Assembly (NCBI GenBank): GCA_027475525.1
Contig: JAMWFC010000077.1
Coordinates: forward strand, 1,736,001 to 1,800,000
Direction: 5' to 3'
DNA length: 64,000 nucleotides
Source: Macrolepiota albuminosa
Taxonomy: Eukaryota; Basidiomycota; Agaricomycetes; Agaricales; Agaricaceae
Notes under the pieces: model-generated
What the model was told of the DNA's origin: nothing
Seen by the model: only the letters and a program-made list of their open reading frames with translations
The model's database searches: none
Made by a program: the position numbers and the translations under genes
Shown: in pieces, positions 11,386-23,660 of the stretch
How positions within the stretch are numbered: the stretch's first letter is position 1
Layout: every line of letters starts with the position of its first letter

Positions 11386-12616
11386 CTCTTGGCTGTGTCA
11401 GAAGGTGTGATCTTAACCAAGTGAGCGGCTCAGTTGTGTCATCTAACAAAGAATTCATGAGTGGTTTTCCAAGAAAGGATGATGTGACGGACAGGAAAGG
11501 CCCAGGCGGCTCTTTTGCATCGCGTGGCAGGTCTACCATCGAAACATAAACCTGTTTGGAGAATACTGGTGCTTTTGAGTACCGAAGACCTTAGACACAG
11601 CGTGTAATATCTGTATGTCCACGACAAACCGAGTGTTGAATCCCCGAATACTACGGTGTTACGCGGCACAAAACGGTGACTCTCGTTGGAGACCAACAGT
11701 GGATGACATGGTTAGGCAGCAGGAGATGACTGTGCGGGTCACGTCTTATGCTCAACCGATAAAACCATCCTAAGATATAGAATCTTATAGGCCTTCGCAG
11801 AAAAGTCAGGCCGCCACCGCAGAAAACAAGAAGCAGATGAGGCATGGCAGAAGGACGAAGAGGAAAGAGCTCAGTGACTGCGTTTGATAGAGAAAAGATG
11901 CGCCAGCGCCAGTCAATAACACCAGTCCACCGGAAGGAGTGCAGTAGAGAGGTATTAAAGAGACGTCACGAACCGTCTTTCTTTACAGTACCGACCACGA
12001 CATCGACAACGACGAAACTTATATTTATTGCTCTTGTATCAGAAGGCTCGTCCTGCATTTTTCCATTTCATTTTGTTCATGGCATGATTCGGTGTACGAT
12101 CGAAGAGCGATTGATTGCAGAAATGACAGTGAAAGTGTTCTATCCTGGATGGGTCGATTCTTGTGATGTTACTAGTTGACTCATATCCTTGCCCATTTCT
12201 CTGGATGGCTCTTCAAACTTCCTTGCCAATTTCAAGTAAAAGGTTCAGACATCTGCTGAGCTACACACGCAAGCCGGATTGCAGGGCATGCTGAGTACTT
12301 CGCTATCTTGTGATGTAGATGTCTTGTGTGAGCCACGCACCTCCAGTGCAACGTTAAGAAAACATTTCCTGCATCCACTGGTACTGACTTCATACTGATT
12401 TACACTGAGATAGACTGAAACATGGCGATAAAGACCGATCTCGAATGCAGTACCGATAGTGAACATTCATCTCAAAAACGTTAGTGAACAATTGCTTGAG
12501 TGACCCTTTTACAGACCTACGTTCAACTTTACAAATGATTTGAACTGGACAACCTTCAATCACATCTGAATGCAAGGTGGAGGGCATGGTGAAAATTGGC
12601 CGGCAGCACATTTGAT
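11386..12616. other. Intergenic, no gene recognised
   Basis: Short open frames are present but none has a splice pattern or family resemblance. Confidence 0.35.
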
Positions 12617-12626
12617 AAAAAGAAAA
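12617..12626 (-). terminator. RNA polymerase III terminator of tRNA-Gly
   Basis: On the minus strand, about 20 nt beyond the tRNA 3' end, the sequence is TTTTCTTTTT: two T-runs that are sufficient for Pol III release. Confidence 0.75.
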
Positions 12627-12646
12627 GACAAACCGATACATGGGAT

Positions 12647-12726
12647 TGCATTAAGGGGGAATCGAACCCCCGGCGGGTCGAATGGAAGAATGGCAACGAC
12701 CCAGGTTACCACTACCCCATTAATGC
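12647..12726 (-). tRNA. tRNA-Gly(GCC) with a 9-nt intron
   Basis: The minus strand folds as a full tRNA. Acceptor GCATTAA pairs with TTAATGC (7 bp) and the discriminator is A. D-arm GGGT/ACCT has loop AGTGGTA. Anticodon stem GGTCG/CGACC and T-arm GGGGG/CCCCC with loop TTCGATT complete the cloverleaf. The anticodon loop is 16 nt, TTGCCATTCTTCCATT. A normal 7-nt loop TTGCCAT with anticodon GCC is obtained if the 9 nt TTCTTCCAT after position 37 are removed, the canonical nuclear intron site. The internal B box GGTTCGATTCC is present. It reads GGC/GGU-type glycine codons. Confidence 0.93.
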
Positions 12727-13373
12727 TTACTTCCGTTGCCTCAAAGTATCTGCATACAAAGACTTTTGATACTTACGAGAACTGTTTGTGCTGACAATAG
12801 TCCAACTTCTTCACCCACGTCCACGTAATAATTTGGAGCCAAGTCCTGCTATGGCTTGAGGTGTCTCCCTTATTGCGTCGCCTTGCCATGGCATGAAGTA
12901 ACTACTATGATGACAATGGAGAATCACGAACGACCAACCTTAAACTCGCTTAGTGGCATGTCTATTGTTCTTAAAGTGTTGTACCTCCTGACCCAGACGA
13001 ACACAGCATTCCTTCGTAAAACAATAACTATGAGACCCATAATTCTCTATGTGGGCGCAGCTTTGATTACTGCCTTGTGCTGAACAAGCACTGACAATTT
13101 CTCCGTTTGGCCTAGACCCTGCTGCTAATCGCCCCCCTTGTTCTAAATCTGTGCTTTCGTTCAACAAAAAGGCACGCCACTCCACCCTCGCTTTGGCCTA
13201 AGCTGTTGTCTTGTTCTATATATGGACATCCGCTACAATAGTCTCCTCAACAAGAAGATACTTTGAACACTTCTGCCTGGGATATATATTCGGTTCTCGC
13301 GCATGCGTCAGGCCCCATCATACATCATCGCTATTCGACGTGCTTTGTATATTAGTCCTTTCATCCACCTGTA
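12727..13373. other. Intergenic / promoter region
   Basis: No gene. A TATATA-containing stretch at 13216-13222 could serve the gene starting at 13374, though it is about 150 bp away. Confidence 0.3.
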
Positions 13374-14036
13374 ATGTCTTCACCTATCGCTGCGAGCCTC
13401 GACGTCCCAACCGTCTTCCCGTACCTCGGTGAAGAAGAACTCGCACAGCCGGTTCAACCTCCCCTGACCGATGAAGAATATAACGCTTTCCTTTTGTACG
13501 TTCCTTTTGTTGCACTCGTAATCACTGATCTAATCATATCCCGTGGTTTACAGAAGTTTATCATCAAATAGCACCGAATTCAATTTTCCTGATGATCCAA
13601 GTTTTCTCTTTGATGCGAAGTAAGTTATCTCTTATCGATCTTTACTCACAATTCCTGACATCATCCCCCTCCAGCACTACGATCGATGATGTAGTTGAAT
13701 TAACATATCAAAACCCCTCAGATATAACGTTCGTTCACTCCCTTAACGTATCTACGAGACGATCCGCTTACAATTCTCTGCAGCACGAATGCCCAACCAT
13801 CACTGAACGATATAAGCCCTAGAGATTTTATCCTTGATTGCGGCTTGGATCCCACAGAATTCAAAAGTCTCCAAACACCTGCGACGTCTGGAGACGCTGA
13901 TACATGGAATTTGATTATACATGAAATGCTGGACAAGATGACGGAGTGGGCGAAGACGACTGATCTATCTCTCAAGCAGATGGGTATTAGTGCAGAGGAC
14001 TTGCAGAAGTGGGAACTGGATGACATGCAGTTCTAG
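13374..14036 (+). CDS. Hypothetical protein, spliced
   Basis: Starts MSSPIAASLDVPTVFPYLGE (ATG 13374). After a GTACGT...TTTACAG intron it continues SSNSTEFNFPDD and PSFLFDAN. After a second intron (GTAAGT...CCTCCAG) it continues TTIDDVVELTYQNPSDIT. The end, in another frame, reads FILDCGLDPTEFKSLQTP, then NLIIHEMLDKMTEWAKTTDL and QKWELDDMQF-stop (14036). Passing from ITF to the last block needs either a very short intron near 13733-13760 or a frameshift, so the 3' model is uncertain. The protein is acidic and probably soluble. I recognise no family. Confidence 0.5.
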
Positions 14037-15018
14037 ATCTGGCTTTCCAACACGGCGGATCGATATGTTTGATAACCCGCTGGCGGGACTTTGTGAAATA
14101 GGATATGTTTCTTTTACTCCACGTTTTTGTCACTCTGTTTGTATGACATAGCAGCATAAGCAGTGAATATCGCAAAATGTAGCATAGTACTAGTCAAATA
14201 CACATTCATCGGCTGTCCATTATCATAGATTTCCACTCTCAGGTTTTGACTCTCGTAACTAGTAAGTACTGGAGATTTTATTCGTTCGTCACAAGGTCGT
14301 CGAGCCATCTTCATTTGCAAACTTGACCCATTTCATACCTGGGTTTTTTGTTAGTCTCTAGAATCTCTCTACGTATACAAAGAAAAGGCCAACGCACTAC
14401 GTGAGCCATGCATCGTACTTAACTGCCTAGTTCCGTCTTCATTGAATCTCTTCGCCGGTTTACCGAGGCTCAAAACTACGCAAGTGTGAGAAAAAGGATG
14501 TATTTGCATACGTAGCCCTTACCTACCAATCTCAAAGTAGAAATTCAAGTTCACCGCGAGAGAGGTCTGATTGTCAATTCTAGAATGCGGATCCAGCGAG
14601 GATCTCCCATTGGAGATACTGCATTTAGGTTAGGTCCGCGGACTTCAGTCACCTTTTTTATATGCTCCTAATTTCTTATCCGAGTCAATTTCACTACAAG
14701 TCCATGCGGCCGATAACGGACTACATATTTGTTTTCAACAACTCCCCTCTTTGTCTACGATCCGATAGAATTCAACCAGACAACGTCGTTGTACGGCAGG
14801 AGGGGAATGGATATCAAGATAGTTATACATGGGCTGTATGGTATCATGTGTGTATGCAGGAAGTGATAAAACGGTAACAATGCAATGGTCTTCAATTGGA
14901 CCCAAGTACAACGTAAAAGCTATCGAGTCAAAGGTTTTGATATGGTTTGAAGGCGAAAAAAACATCCGCAACGTATCGTACGAAAGGTGGATGAAGTCCG
15001 CGGGTCACTGGGAAAATC
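14037..15018. other. Intergenic, no gene recognised
   Basis: Region between the hypothetical gene and the 3' end of the AMSH gene. Several open frames overlap each other without splice logic or homology that I can see. Confidence 0.35.
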
Positions 15019-17078
15019 CTAACGCAAATCCACAATCTCTAGCGGGAGGTCCGACATTTGCACATGACCCTTATCCGCGTCCTGGAAATAGGAAATCAAA
15101 CTTCAATCACGGTCGTGAACTTGGTAGCTTACTGTATATATCGGTTTGTCAGGGTGCGGATGGAATGCCTCCTTTTCCTCGCATTTAAGCACGGTTTCGA
15201 GCCCAGGCGGGTCCGTAAGACGGAATATACCAAAGCTTGTCAGTAAGAAGAGACTATTAGTGACAAGCGTGTGACAAGTAGCATAGACAACGTACTTGGG
15301 ACTGGAATTCGGTGCGCAGACGACGGCGAAAGATTCGCGGAGCATACATTGAAATGCTGCATGCGTGTGGAGGTCAACAGAGGACATGAAACCTGTATTT
15401 GCCAAGCGTCAGCCCGGCCATCGAGAGGCCAAGTACGGAAACATGCAAGATTGAGAGGGGTGAGTGTGAATCTGCATTATCACCAGTGAGAGAGTATCTG
15501 TAAGACAACAAAAGACTGCCAACGTACCCAGCCAAGTGTGATGAGCTCCCTCTCCACCGTAAATTGCAACACCAGCTCCTCTTCGTCCATCGTACACGTA
15601 TCGCTAGTCGCATGCTGCTTCGGAATCAACAACGTCGTCACCGCATACTTGTGTCCTCGATCACGGCCGAGTAGAAGACCGCATGTTTCCAAGTTCTTGC
15701 TCGTGTTCGCCAGAGCGATAGTGATGAACCGAGAGAGGCATTCACGAGGGACATTTACTTGGCGAAGACCTTCCTTCGTTCGAGGTGCCTCAGTCATCTT
15801 TTGTGATTTTAATTGGTTCGGCGGTGGCTGCAGTTTAGGCAGGGGAGGAGCAGGACGAGATGGTCCGGGATACGCGGGTTGATGAGTCGCTGGTGGAAGC
15901 GTTGGTACTGGTTCCGAATAAGACGTTCTAGGGGACGGCGAAGGATTAGGGACAGTGATTGAAGAAAGTCGGAAACTGTTGTCAATGGCGGGCTGATATC
16001 CTTGGTGCTGCTGGTGCGGCGTCATGATCTGAGGATATTGGATACGCGCCTCGGCTGGCGGTAGGGAGGCGGTGGTGATAGGTGACGGGTAAGAGATCGA
16101 GCCGCTGCGGACAAGGATAAGCTAGAATAAGGTCAATGATTGGAATCACGTACCCCCTAGCAGGAGGTCGAGATGGATATTCGATGGATCCAACGCGGCG
16201 ACGAGGATAGTCTGAGGCCGTCACGTCTCCCTCGTACAACGGAGCCATCGTGACGCCAGGGTTATTAGCTGATATGGTCTGTCGAACAGTCCGTGCAGCG
16301 TCGTCTGCCTCCTGTTGCCTCTGTGCAATCTCCTTCTCCTTCCTCATTTGCTCCTTCCTCTTTCGAATCTCCTCCTCGCGCTGGCGCATCTCCTCTTGCT
16401 GCCGAAGGTGGCGAGCTCGTTCCTCCTCCTGTTGCCTCAGCATCCTCTCCCGCGCCTCGTCCTCTTTTTGCCTTTGTCGCCTGGTTCGTTCCTCGTCTCC
16501 GGCAGCAGCGGCTTTCTGGGCCGCGTGTAAGGCCGCAGTCCTACGAAGTTCAGCATCCGGCCTGCCCTCAAGGTTCAATTGCTGCATGGCCCTGACATTA
16601 CGCCTGTGCTCCTCGGCGCTTGGAAGCACCTGCGTCTCCCCAAAGCGGACTTCGGACCTGGACGTTCTTCCCTGGTGAGCATTATCCCAGTCTACGACGC
16701 GTTGCATGAGGATCGGTTTGATCTCTGTCATCCGTTCCATCATGTTATTTCCATTCTTCAAGGATTTCTCGTGAATGGCGTGTCGTCTGACCAGATGAGT
16801 GAATCACTCACTCGGTCGAGATTATGTCTCTGATCGTCGGTCAAAAGGGTCGTAAAGTCTCGATGACGAGGTAGATATTCCTTAACGAGAGTTGCAGCTT
16901 TGGCAAACTTGATGTATGCAGTTTCAAGGTCGCCATCAGCATAGCATACTTGAGCATCCCTTCGGAGTTTGTCTGCCATCCGCACATAGGGTTTGAGTTC
17001 TTTTGAGGCATCCCAGAGATTATCAAGCGCGATGCTCGCAAGCTGTGCTATAGTAGGAGGCCGGGCATCGTTGCTCAT
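15019..17078 (-). CDS. AMSH/Sst2-type JAMM deubiquitinase
   Basis: Starts MSNDARPPTIAQLAS (17078). Exon 1 (17078-16812, 89 codons) is a USP8-dimerisation/MIT-like helical domain. Exon 2 opens NGNNMMERMTEIKPILMQR and carries a long charged coiled coil rich in R, E and Q (about 16560-16290). A proline-rich linker follows. The JAMM/MPN+ domain reads LETCGLLLGRDRGHKYAV; across two introns WIHTHPSQSC joins FMSSVDLHTHAAFQ, giving the zinc motif HxHPSQS(x5)SVD. Next come MLRESFAVVCAP, FGIFRLTDPPG and KEAFHPHPDKPIYT. The last exon, after an intron ending TTTCCAG, is DADKGHVQMSDLPLEIVDLR-stop. AMSH enzymes cleave Lys63-linked ubiquitin on endosomal cargo next to ESCRT-0. All key residues are present and introns are short. 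Confidence 0.92.
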
Positions 17079-17892
17079 GGTTTTGTCGTGGTTGAGTGCA
17101 AGAGCAGATCTCGCCGGCCGTGAGCAAGAGAAATCGTCCGCGTGACTTGATCCAGTGGACCACACGACTATCCGTTCTCGGTGACCGCTCTTATTCCTTA
17201 TGATACATGAAAGCAGTTGAATGTCGGGTAGCCTCCGTCCATAGCTAATTGTGTAAGTTATATGTCTCTTATACTACGCACTGCATATGTCACTGCGGAG
17301 CTGCTTCTAATTAATTCTGATAGAAGTAATATGAACATTCGCTCTTTCTCCGATCACTGGCACTGCCCATAAGGATACAAGGACTAGATATGGATTGCGA
17401 TGCTGCTTAGATGTCGCCATGGTTCGATGTCATCTGTCTGTTTACTTTTTCGCCTTGAAGACCTTGCCAAATCGTTGGGTTTACCTCGGGTTCATAGACC
17501 TTATGCACCACCAATCAAGGCAGCATGTCTGACGTGCACAATTCCACAAAAAAGTATCTTTCGAGAACTCTCATTCGACACGTGAAGCCCATATAGGAAC
17601 TTTATTCGCCCGACAACTTGAAAGCAGGCTTAAACTACCCCCAAGTTTACCGTAATCGGAGCAGTTAGGACGGTTTGGCGTGCACACCTGGCAGACTAAC
17701 TGTTTACTAGAAGTAGAGTAATTGAGAGATCTCGAATTGAGTCTCGATCCGCTTCTTGCGTTACGTATCTTGACGGCTGCTACATTTGACCGGTCATCCG
17801 TAAGATAAGCTCTTAAATACACATGCAAGCTCAGCACCCTACGAACCAGACCTTCTTTGCCAACAGTTCTCCAACTTCTTGACTCGGGCAAA
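17079..17892. other. Divergent promoter region between AMSH and P450
   Basis: The minus-strand AMSH and plus-strand P450 genes are head to head, so this 0.8 kb should contain both promoters. A TTAAATAC element lies about 80 bp before the P450 start. No gene is seen. Confidence 0.45.
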
Positions 17893-20310
17893 ATGTTGAA
17901 TCAAAATGTCCAATCGGGCGCCATAGACATCAGTATATTTCTCATCTTGCTTGGAATCGCCTATCTTTGGCGTGCCAATCTCAAATCCGGGCGTCGATTG
18001 CCGCCAGGCCCCAGTGGACTACCACTCCTTGGAAACGCTCTGCAAATTCCTACTGAAGTAAGTTTCCTCTCGCTTTTTTTGTCTGATACTAAATCGACGG
18101 TGTTTATGAGCACTCGGCAACGTACCTCCGGCATGTCATTGAAGAGTATGGCAACCTTGTCTCTTTGAAAATAGCAGGATTTGTTATAATATCTTCTACC
18201 TCTCCTTTATCTTTGCTCAACGTGTGTTTCTCTTAGACTGTAATCCTGATTGGGGATATGAAAACCGCCAAGGAGGTGCTGGAAAAACGCTCAGTCAAGC
18301 ATTCATCGCGCCCAATGCTGCCATATTTCGTCAGTATTTGCTTAACCAATACTCAATAACCTAAAATGATCGTTCCAAACTTCAGCGTAAACATGTTGAT
18401 CCTGAAAATTATCTTTGGGCTTTCAGCGATGAATGCGAATCCCATAGTCTTGGACGAAAACTAACGGCCGGAGTCATGTCACTTGTGCGAGCAGGGAAGA
18501 CGGAGCCACTACAAGAACACGAGGCAGCCCTTAACGTTCAACATTTGCTTGACGATGGTGGCAAGGATTGGTTTAACCATATTAAGCGGTACGTTTTCCC
18601 TTTTTTCTTGTGAAAGAGGCAGACGTCAATTATATCACATTGAATAGAGTAGCGTCAAGTACCGTTCTAACAGTATCGTTTGGTCTGCACTGTCCAACCG
18701 GTTGCGAGCCAGAGCTGAAGGAATTCTATGGTGTAAGGTTCAGGTGTTCGATTGCCATGACATGAATTTACCCCACGAGATAGCTCCTTCCCGAGGAAGC
18801 TTACCTTGTTACCCCGACTGCCAGTATCACTAATATCTTTCCCTTTCTGGATTTTATACCTTGGCAGATGCCATGGCGGACCCGTGCACAGTCGTTTCGG
18901 AGGCAAAGTGACGCTTTGTATGACAAACTGATCCAGGATGCTGTGACAGGCGACGCATCCGAAATGAACACGTAGGTCTCGTGCTGTAAAAAAATTGAAT
19001 GATTATCAGTGAAATTTACTTCACAGATGGGCCGCCTTTTTCGCAAAAGAAGGAGGAGATCAAGGCCGCCTGGTGGGACAGTTTACTTCGGTAAGAACAT
19101 TCGCATGACTTCGAACACATCAATTAAGATTGTTTTGCAGGCAGCTATTGAAACAGTGAGGACTTTTCGTACATTTCACAATTCTATTCACAATCCAAGC
19201 TAGACTACAATATCTCTGCACACTTTTGTGCTTGCCTGCATCCTTTATCCAGACTGGATTGCTAAAGCTCAAAGAGAAATTGATAATGTCGTAGGGCTTG
19301 ACCGCTTGCCGACTTTCAAGGACCGCCCTTTCTTACCATATGTGGAAGCTGTTGTTCGAGGTATGTTCCGTGGCTTTTGTTGTTCAATCTGGACAAGGAC
19401 CGCCCTTTCTTACCATATGTGGAAGCTGTTGTTCGAGGTATGTTCCGTGGCTTTTGTTGTTCAATCTGGAGATAACGTTTTCTTACATAGAAACTCTCAG
19501 ATGGCGCCCTTCAGGCACGATCCATGGTTATCAACCAGATATCAAACTTAATATGAAATTGTAGTTCGATTTGGCATACCCCACAGATCCATTGCAGATG
19601 ACGTGATCGAATACCAGGGTGGAGAGTATTTCATTCCAAAGGACAGTGTCATAATTGCTGTTACATGGTGAACAAGCTTATCGGGTCATAAGTCGTATCT
19701 CAAACTGATTTCAATAGGGCAATTGAGCATGACCAATCAAGATTCAAGGAACATGACCGCTTTATTCCAGACCGGTTCCTCGATTCAGAGGGAAAACTTG
19801 AACGAAGTTATGAAACCAGTGCCTTCGGATTTGGTCGACGAGGTTGGTACCATTGCGATTTCATATATCCTTCAAGTTCCTAATCCTGTGTTAGTATGTC
19901 CAGGCATTCCATTTGCAGAGCGAACTCTATGGATAAATATAGCCGCAATGCTCTGGACTTTTGACATCTGCCCATCTAAGGAAGTTGATCCAAGGACTGG
20001 TTTATTGTTTCAATATGATGACAGCGATGCAGCCTTCAATGGAGATGTTTGTGGCCATCCTTCCTAGTACAACTAATACTGACTAGCTTACTTACCAGCT
20101 CACAAACTCACCTCTGAAGTTTCCTGCTGTTTTCAAGCCTCGATCCCCACAGCGAGTAGAGGTGGCAAGGAGGGAATGGTCTGAATGTGAAAAGGATTTA
20201 ACGTTACTGATGCGCCTCGATCCCCACAGCGAGTAGAGGTGGCAAGGAGGGAATGGTCTGAATGTGAAAAGGATTTAACGTTACTGATGCATGTCCCCAA
20301 AGACAATTAG
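17893..20310 (+). CDS. Cytochrome P450 monooxygenase, complete apart from assembly duplications
   Basis: Start MLNQNVQSGAIDISIFLILL gives a membrane anchor and then the hinge RRLPPGPSGLPLLGN. Later exons read VILIGDMKTAKEVLEKRSVK, HVDPENYLWAFS and EHEAALNVQHLLDDGG. The I-helix region is GQFTSAAIETTTISLHTF. The K-helix ExxR is formed across an intron as VVR-ETLRWRP. The PERF-like motif is FIPDRFLD. The heme loop FGFGRRVCPG is restored by removing intron 19843-19894 and gives the thiolate cysteine. The end reads LTNSPLKFPAVFKP and LLMHVPKDN-stop. It inserts oxygen into a substrate I cannot infer, at the ER membrane with a reductase. Two 77-bp tandem duplications (19317, 20137) disturb the frame as printed; removing one copy of each restores a normal P450. 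Intron-rich structure is typical of basidiomycetes. Confidence 0.88.
19317..19470. repeat. Exact 77-bp tandem duplication inside P450
   Basis: Copies 19317-19393 and 19394-19470. They duplicate the exon end encoding DRPFLPYVEAVVR together with the start of the following intron. Collapsing them gives a normal splice into ETLRWRP. Confidence 0.95.
20137..20290. repeat. Exact 77-bp tandem duplication in P450 last exon
   Basis: Copies 20137-20213 and 20214-20290. Because 77 is not divisible by 3 they shift the frame of the last exon; with one copy removed the exon ends normally in HVPKDN. Confidence 0.95.
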
Positions 20311-21674
20311 ATTGGTTTGTAAGGATACAGTCGCGATATTTTCCCAGGCTTTTATACTTCAACTAATATCGATTATACAATACCAACCGATACTGGAGAA
20401 GACCAATGGAATGTCTTGCCGTGAGTAACAAGAGTGATGTACTCAAGCTTCGTGTCAGTATGCTAGATGACAAGTGGATGCTGCTAGTTGATTCGAACGA
20501 ACTCAGATTACTTACAACTTGAATCCTGAAGCAAGTATTTTACGCCTATTTTGTAAGAGGGAATGCTGAGTGGGACGTAAAATTAACGTTGGCATTCATG
20601 TGGATCAGAGCAAGTATAACATTAATACCTGAAGACAGACAATTAAGAGAGAATTGAAGGCTTCACTGTGAAAAAGCCTGCTAGGAATATAAATGTACCG
20701 TATGATACTTTTTATGGACTGCAGAGGAAAGTTGGCAAACCCACTGGTTACTGTTCCTTTCGGCCTGCATGATCTGACTGATTTTTCACATTGGTCGAAG
20801 AGATCATTGGATCAATAAGCTCAGACTGTTGCTTGACAAGCGTAAAAGACGAAGAATGGGAAGCATAGGAATGTGTAACTCAAAGAGTAATGGCCGACGT
20901 ATCGTATCTTCAATCTACAGGACTTTCTTTGGTCGGGAAGCATAGGAATGTGTAACTCAAAGAGTAATGGCCGACGTATCGTATCTTCAATCTACAGGAC
21001 TTTCTTTGGTCATGGACAAATGTTACCGCACGTTCAAAGGAAGAAGAGAGCTGCGTGAACTTGACCATTGTTGAACCTTAAGCTTGAAAGCTTGAACCTC
21101 AAGTGGAGAGCAAGAAGGGAATTGGCGAATGGAGATTGATTTATCAAAATTAGAGCACTGTAAATACCAGCAGGCTGAGGAGGGCAGAATTTAGGCTGCC
21201 TACTAGTGCCCAATTACAGTCAATTACACTTACCCACTCGTGATAGTAGCACACGGCGCCAGAGTCTACTAGAAAGTGAGACAGTCCTTGACATGAATTT
21301 CTAGGAAGACTTGAAACCTCATGAAGGCTCACCACAAATCCATCCATTGAAGGTGTAGAAACCAGATTGGTAGCGAACGCCAACCAATCACATATTCAAC
21401 TTTCTACAAAAGTGAGTTTGAGCAGCTGATGAGATGATATAGTGACCGACGCTGTTAACAAGTTCCCTGCCCTTTCTGTATCGTTGAGCTCAGGGTTATG
21501 ATTCTTTGCATTCATACATTTGTGCCCGAATTGCAAAGCTTGATTCTGAACCATTGGGTTTTCATACTACTGGAGAGATTCGGATGGAGCACGTGTGAAC
21601 TTGGGACTCGGCCATGTTCATCAACAATTGCCTCATGGCAGTGCATCAGTTTTTCCTTTACTGCTTGCACTCAA
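20311..21674. other. Intergenic
   Basis: No gene recognised between the P450 stop and the C2-domain gene. Contains one 77-bp duplication (20858). Confidence 0.4.
20858..21011. repeat. Exact 77-bp tandem duplication
   Basis: Copies 20858-20934 and 20935-21011 are identical, beginning GGGAAGCATAGG. They lie in intergenic DNA. Confidence 0.95.
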
Positions 21675-23660
21675 ATGAACGAGTTGGAGTAAGTTTTTCT
21701 TTTTCTCTTTAATTCTTGTTATAACTAACATTAACTAGCCCATGGTACTTGACTGGTAAGAGCGTCCAACACTCACCCAAATCTCTGATCATGTCTTCTA
21801 GTGGTACGTGCCCAAGGAATGCGCCTGATGCGCCCTGAAAGATCATGGCGACCTATCATCACTGTCCAAGTCGATGAGCATCACGTGCCCAAGGAATGCG
21901 CCTGATGCGCCCTGAAAGATCATGGCGACCTATCATCACTGTCCAAGTCGATGAGCATCACTGCCACGAGACTGTAATGGGCGTTGATGGACAGAACCCA
22001 AATCTCAAGGAACATTTCGAGTTGTACGTCTAAACTTGTTGGAAACAATTATTTTTACTGATTGTCTCCAGGGACAGTGTTCACAGCACATCACGGGTCG
22101 ATATCTGTGTCTGGCACCTTCCCCAGAGAAAGAAAAAGGCCAAAAAACGCACGCTCGTAGCGTCAGCATCTCATACTCTCGGTGAACTCGTACGATTGCA
22201 AGATAGGGAACACAGAAAAGGTGAGTTCTTAAAGCTCTACTTACCTTTCATCTAAGACTTACCTATATTTTTTTTGATCCCGAAGCGGTCGAACTTAGAC
22301 TACAATGTAAGTCTGCTATGAAACGCACTGTCTCCAGTCGAGGGAGACCACAAAACGGCGCAACTCTACTTATCAAGATACGTTTGCCCCCTCGTGTGAA
22401 ACAACAAATGTTTGAATCAGAATCGGTGGATGACAGTTGGGAGGTTGCTTCGTTGAGTTCAGACACCAAACCTTGTGGGCCTCAAAAGTTTTTTTTCCAA
22501 AAGAGCAGCCCAAACTAATGTTCTACAGCTACACAGGTCTCTGGACCGCCTTCAATTCCCCCATCACCAACAGACAATACATGGCCAGGCCCAAATGGAC
22601 CTTTGACTAATGCCCGTCATCTCCGGCGCCGACGAGGCTACCACATCCACTCAGAGGATGAAAGTTCCGCTTATGACGATGATGACGACTATGCCTCAAA
22701 ACCCCCTGTATTCTCCGACGGTGACGAAGATGGCTACTTTGAAGATGATTCCTTCACTGGACCCATTGTCCCATCAGCTCCACACCTGCAGACGTGGGTC
22801 CAAGCAATATGGCCTTCGCTGCTGCCGCAATACACGGAGATGATTGAGGTTCCGCCAGATATGACACTGGTTGAGACTTTTTTGACCTCTTTCACGATAT
22901 ATCATGAATTGAAGAACGCAAGGACAGACTCGCAGTTTGAGGAGGTGTTCACGAGACTGCAAACGGAGTGGACTTACGTCGGAGGTCTGGTAACTTGCTT
23001 CAACATTGTCCTTGTGCCTTTCTCTCATATATCTAATATTACAGCTTGTAGCCCTAGCCGCGTACGCACTTTTTGTTGCCATAAACCTTCCTATCACTAA
23101 CACATACAACAGTGTGAACACTGCAGTATTCGCAATTGGCCCTGATGCAGTATTCGATGTTCAATCGTATGCGCGCAGTGCGAATGCAGCAAGCAGCGTG
23201 TGCTCTGGCCTTGGCATTGTGTGTGATGCATGGTTCCTTCTCCGTTACAACTGGGCTCCTCTTTCTACCTTCATTGTACGTTCCATTACAGCTCTCCATT
23301 GCCACTCTGTAATCTACCACACAGACCCGCGCACGTGATATCTATTCGACATACATGTTTTTCTCCCTCTCTGCGCGTGTTCCTGCACTCTGCCTCTTCC
23401 TTTCTGCTCTTGCGCTCATGCTATTTATGGCTCTCGTTGCGTTTTCGATGTGGCCTGCTGGGGTGCTGATCATGTGTTTCATTGTGGGCATTTTGATGGC
23501 ATTGCAATTTCTTGTGTTTGGTGCGGTATGGCTTGGGGCGTGCGTTCGGAGGTGGGCGAGTGCGGTGGGCAGGGCAGTCAAGGGGGCGGTGGGAGTAGGG
23601 GATGGGAGTGCTGCTGAGACGAGTTGTGCGAAAGAGACAGGGAAGAAGATCAGTGGGTAG
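21675..23660 (+). CDS. C2-domain protein with C-terminal membrane segments
   Basis: Start MNELD (ATG 21675) splices at GTAAGT into PWYLT and then VVRAQGMRLMRPERSWRPII, TVQVDEHHCHETVMGVDGQN and PNLKEHFEL. This is the first half of a C2 beta-sandwich; VDICVWHLPQRKKK and LGELVRLQDREHRK complete it. C2 domains bind membranes, often with Ca. A polar linker follows with an acidic run (YDDDDDYAS, GDEDGYFEDD), then helical VQAIWPSLLPQYTEMIEVP. Hydrophobic stretches LVALAA-VNTAVFAIG and ARVPALCLFLSALALMLFMA, then GVLIMCFIVGILMALQFLVF, end the protein (stop 23658-23660). Introns are short GT-AG. Removing one copy of the 77-bp duplication at 21806 restores the C2 frame. The exact junction near 22450-22530 is uncertain. 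Likely a membrane-anchored C2 protein of unknown role. Confidence 0.75.
21806..21959. repeat. Exact 77-bp tandem duplication inside the C2 domain exon
   Basis: Copies 21806-21882 and 21883-21959. They repeat the segment encoding VRAQGMRLMRPERSW and TVQVDEH and break the frame as printed. Confidence 0.95.

Noticed and set aside
17893..20310. P450 as a frameshifted pseudogene
   Set aside because: The frame breaks coincide with two 77-bp duplications that look artificial; without them motifs, splice sites and length are normal.
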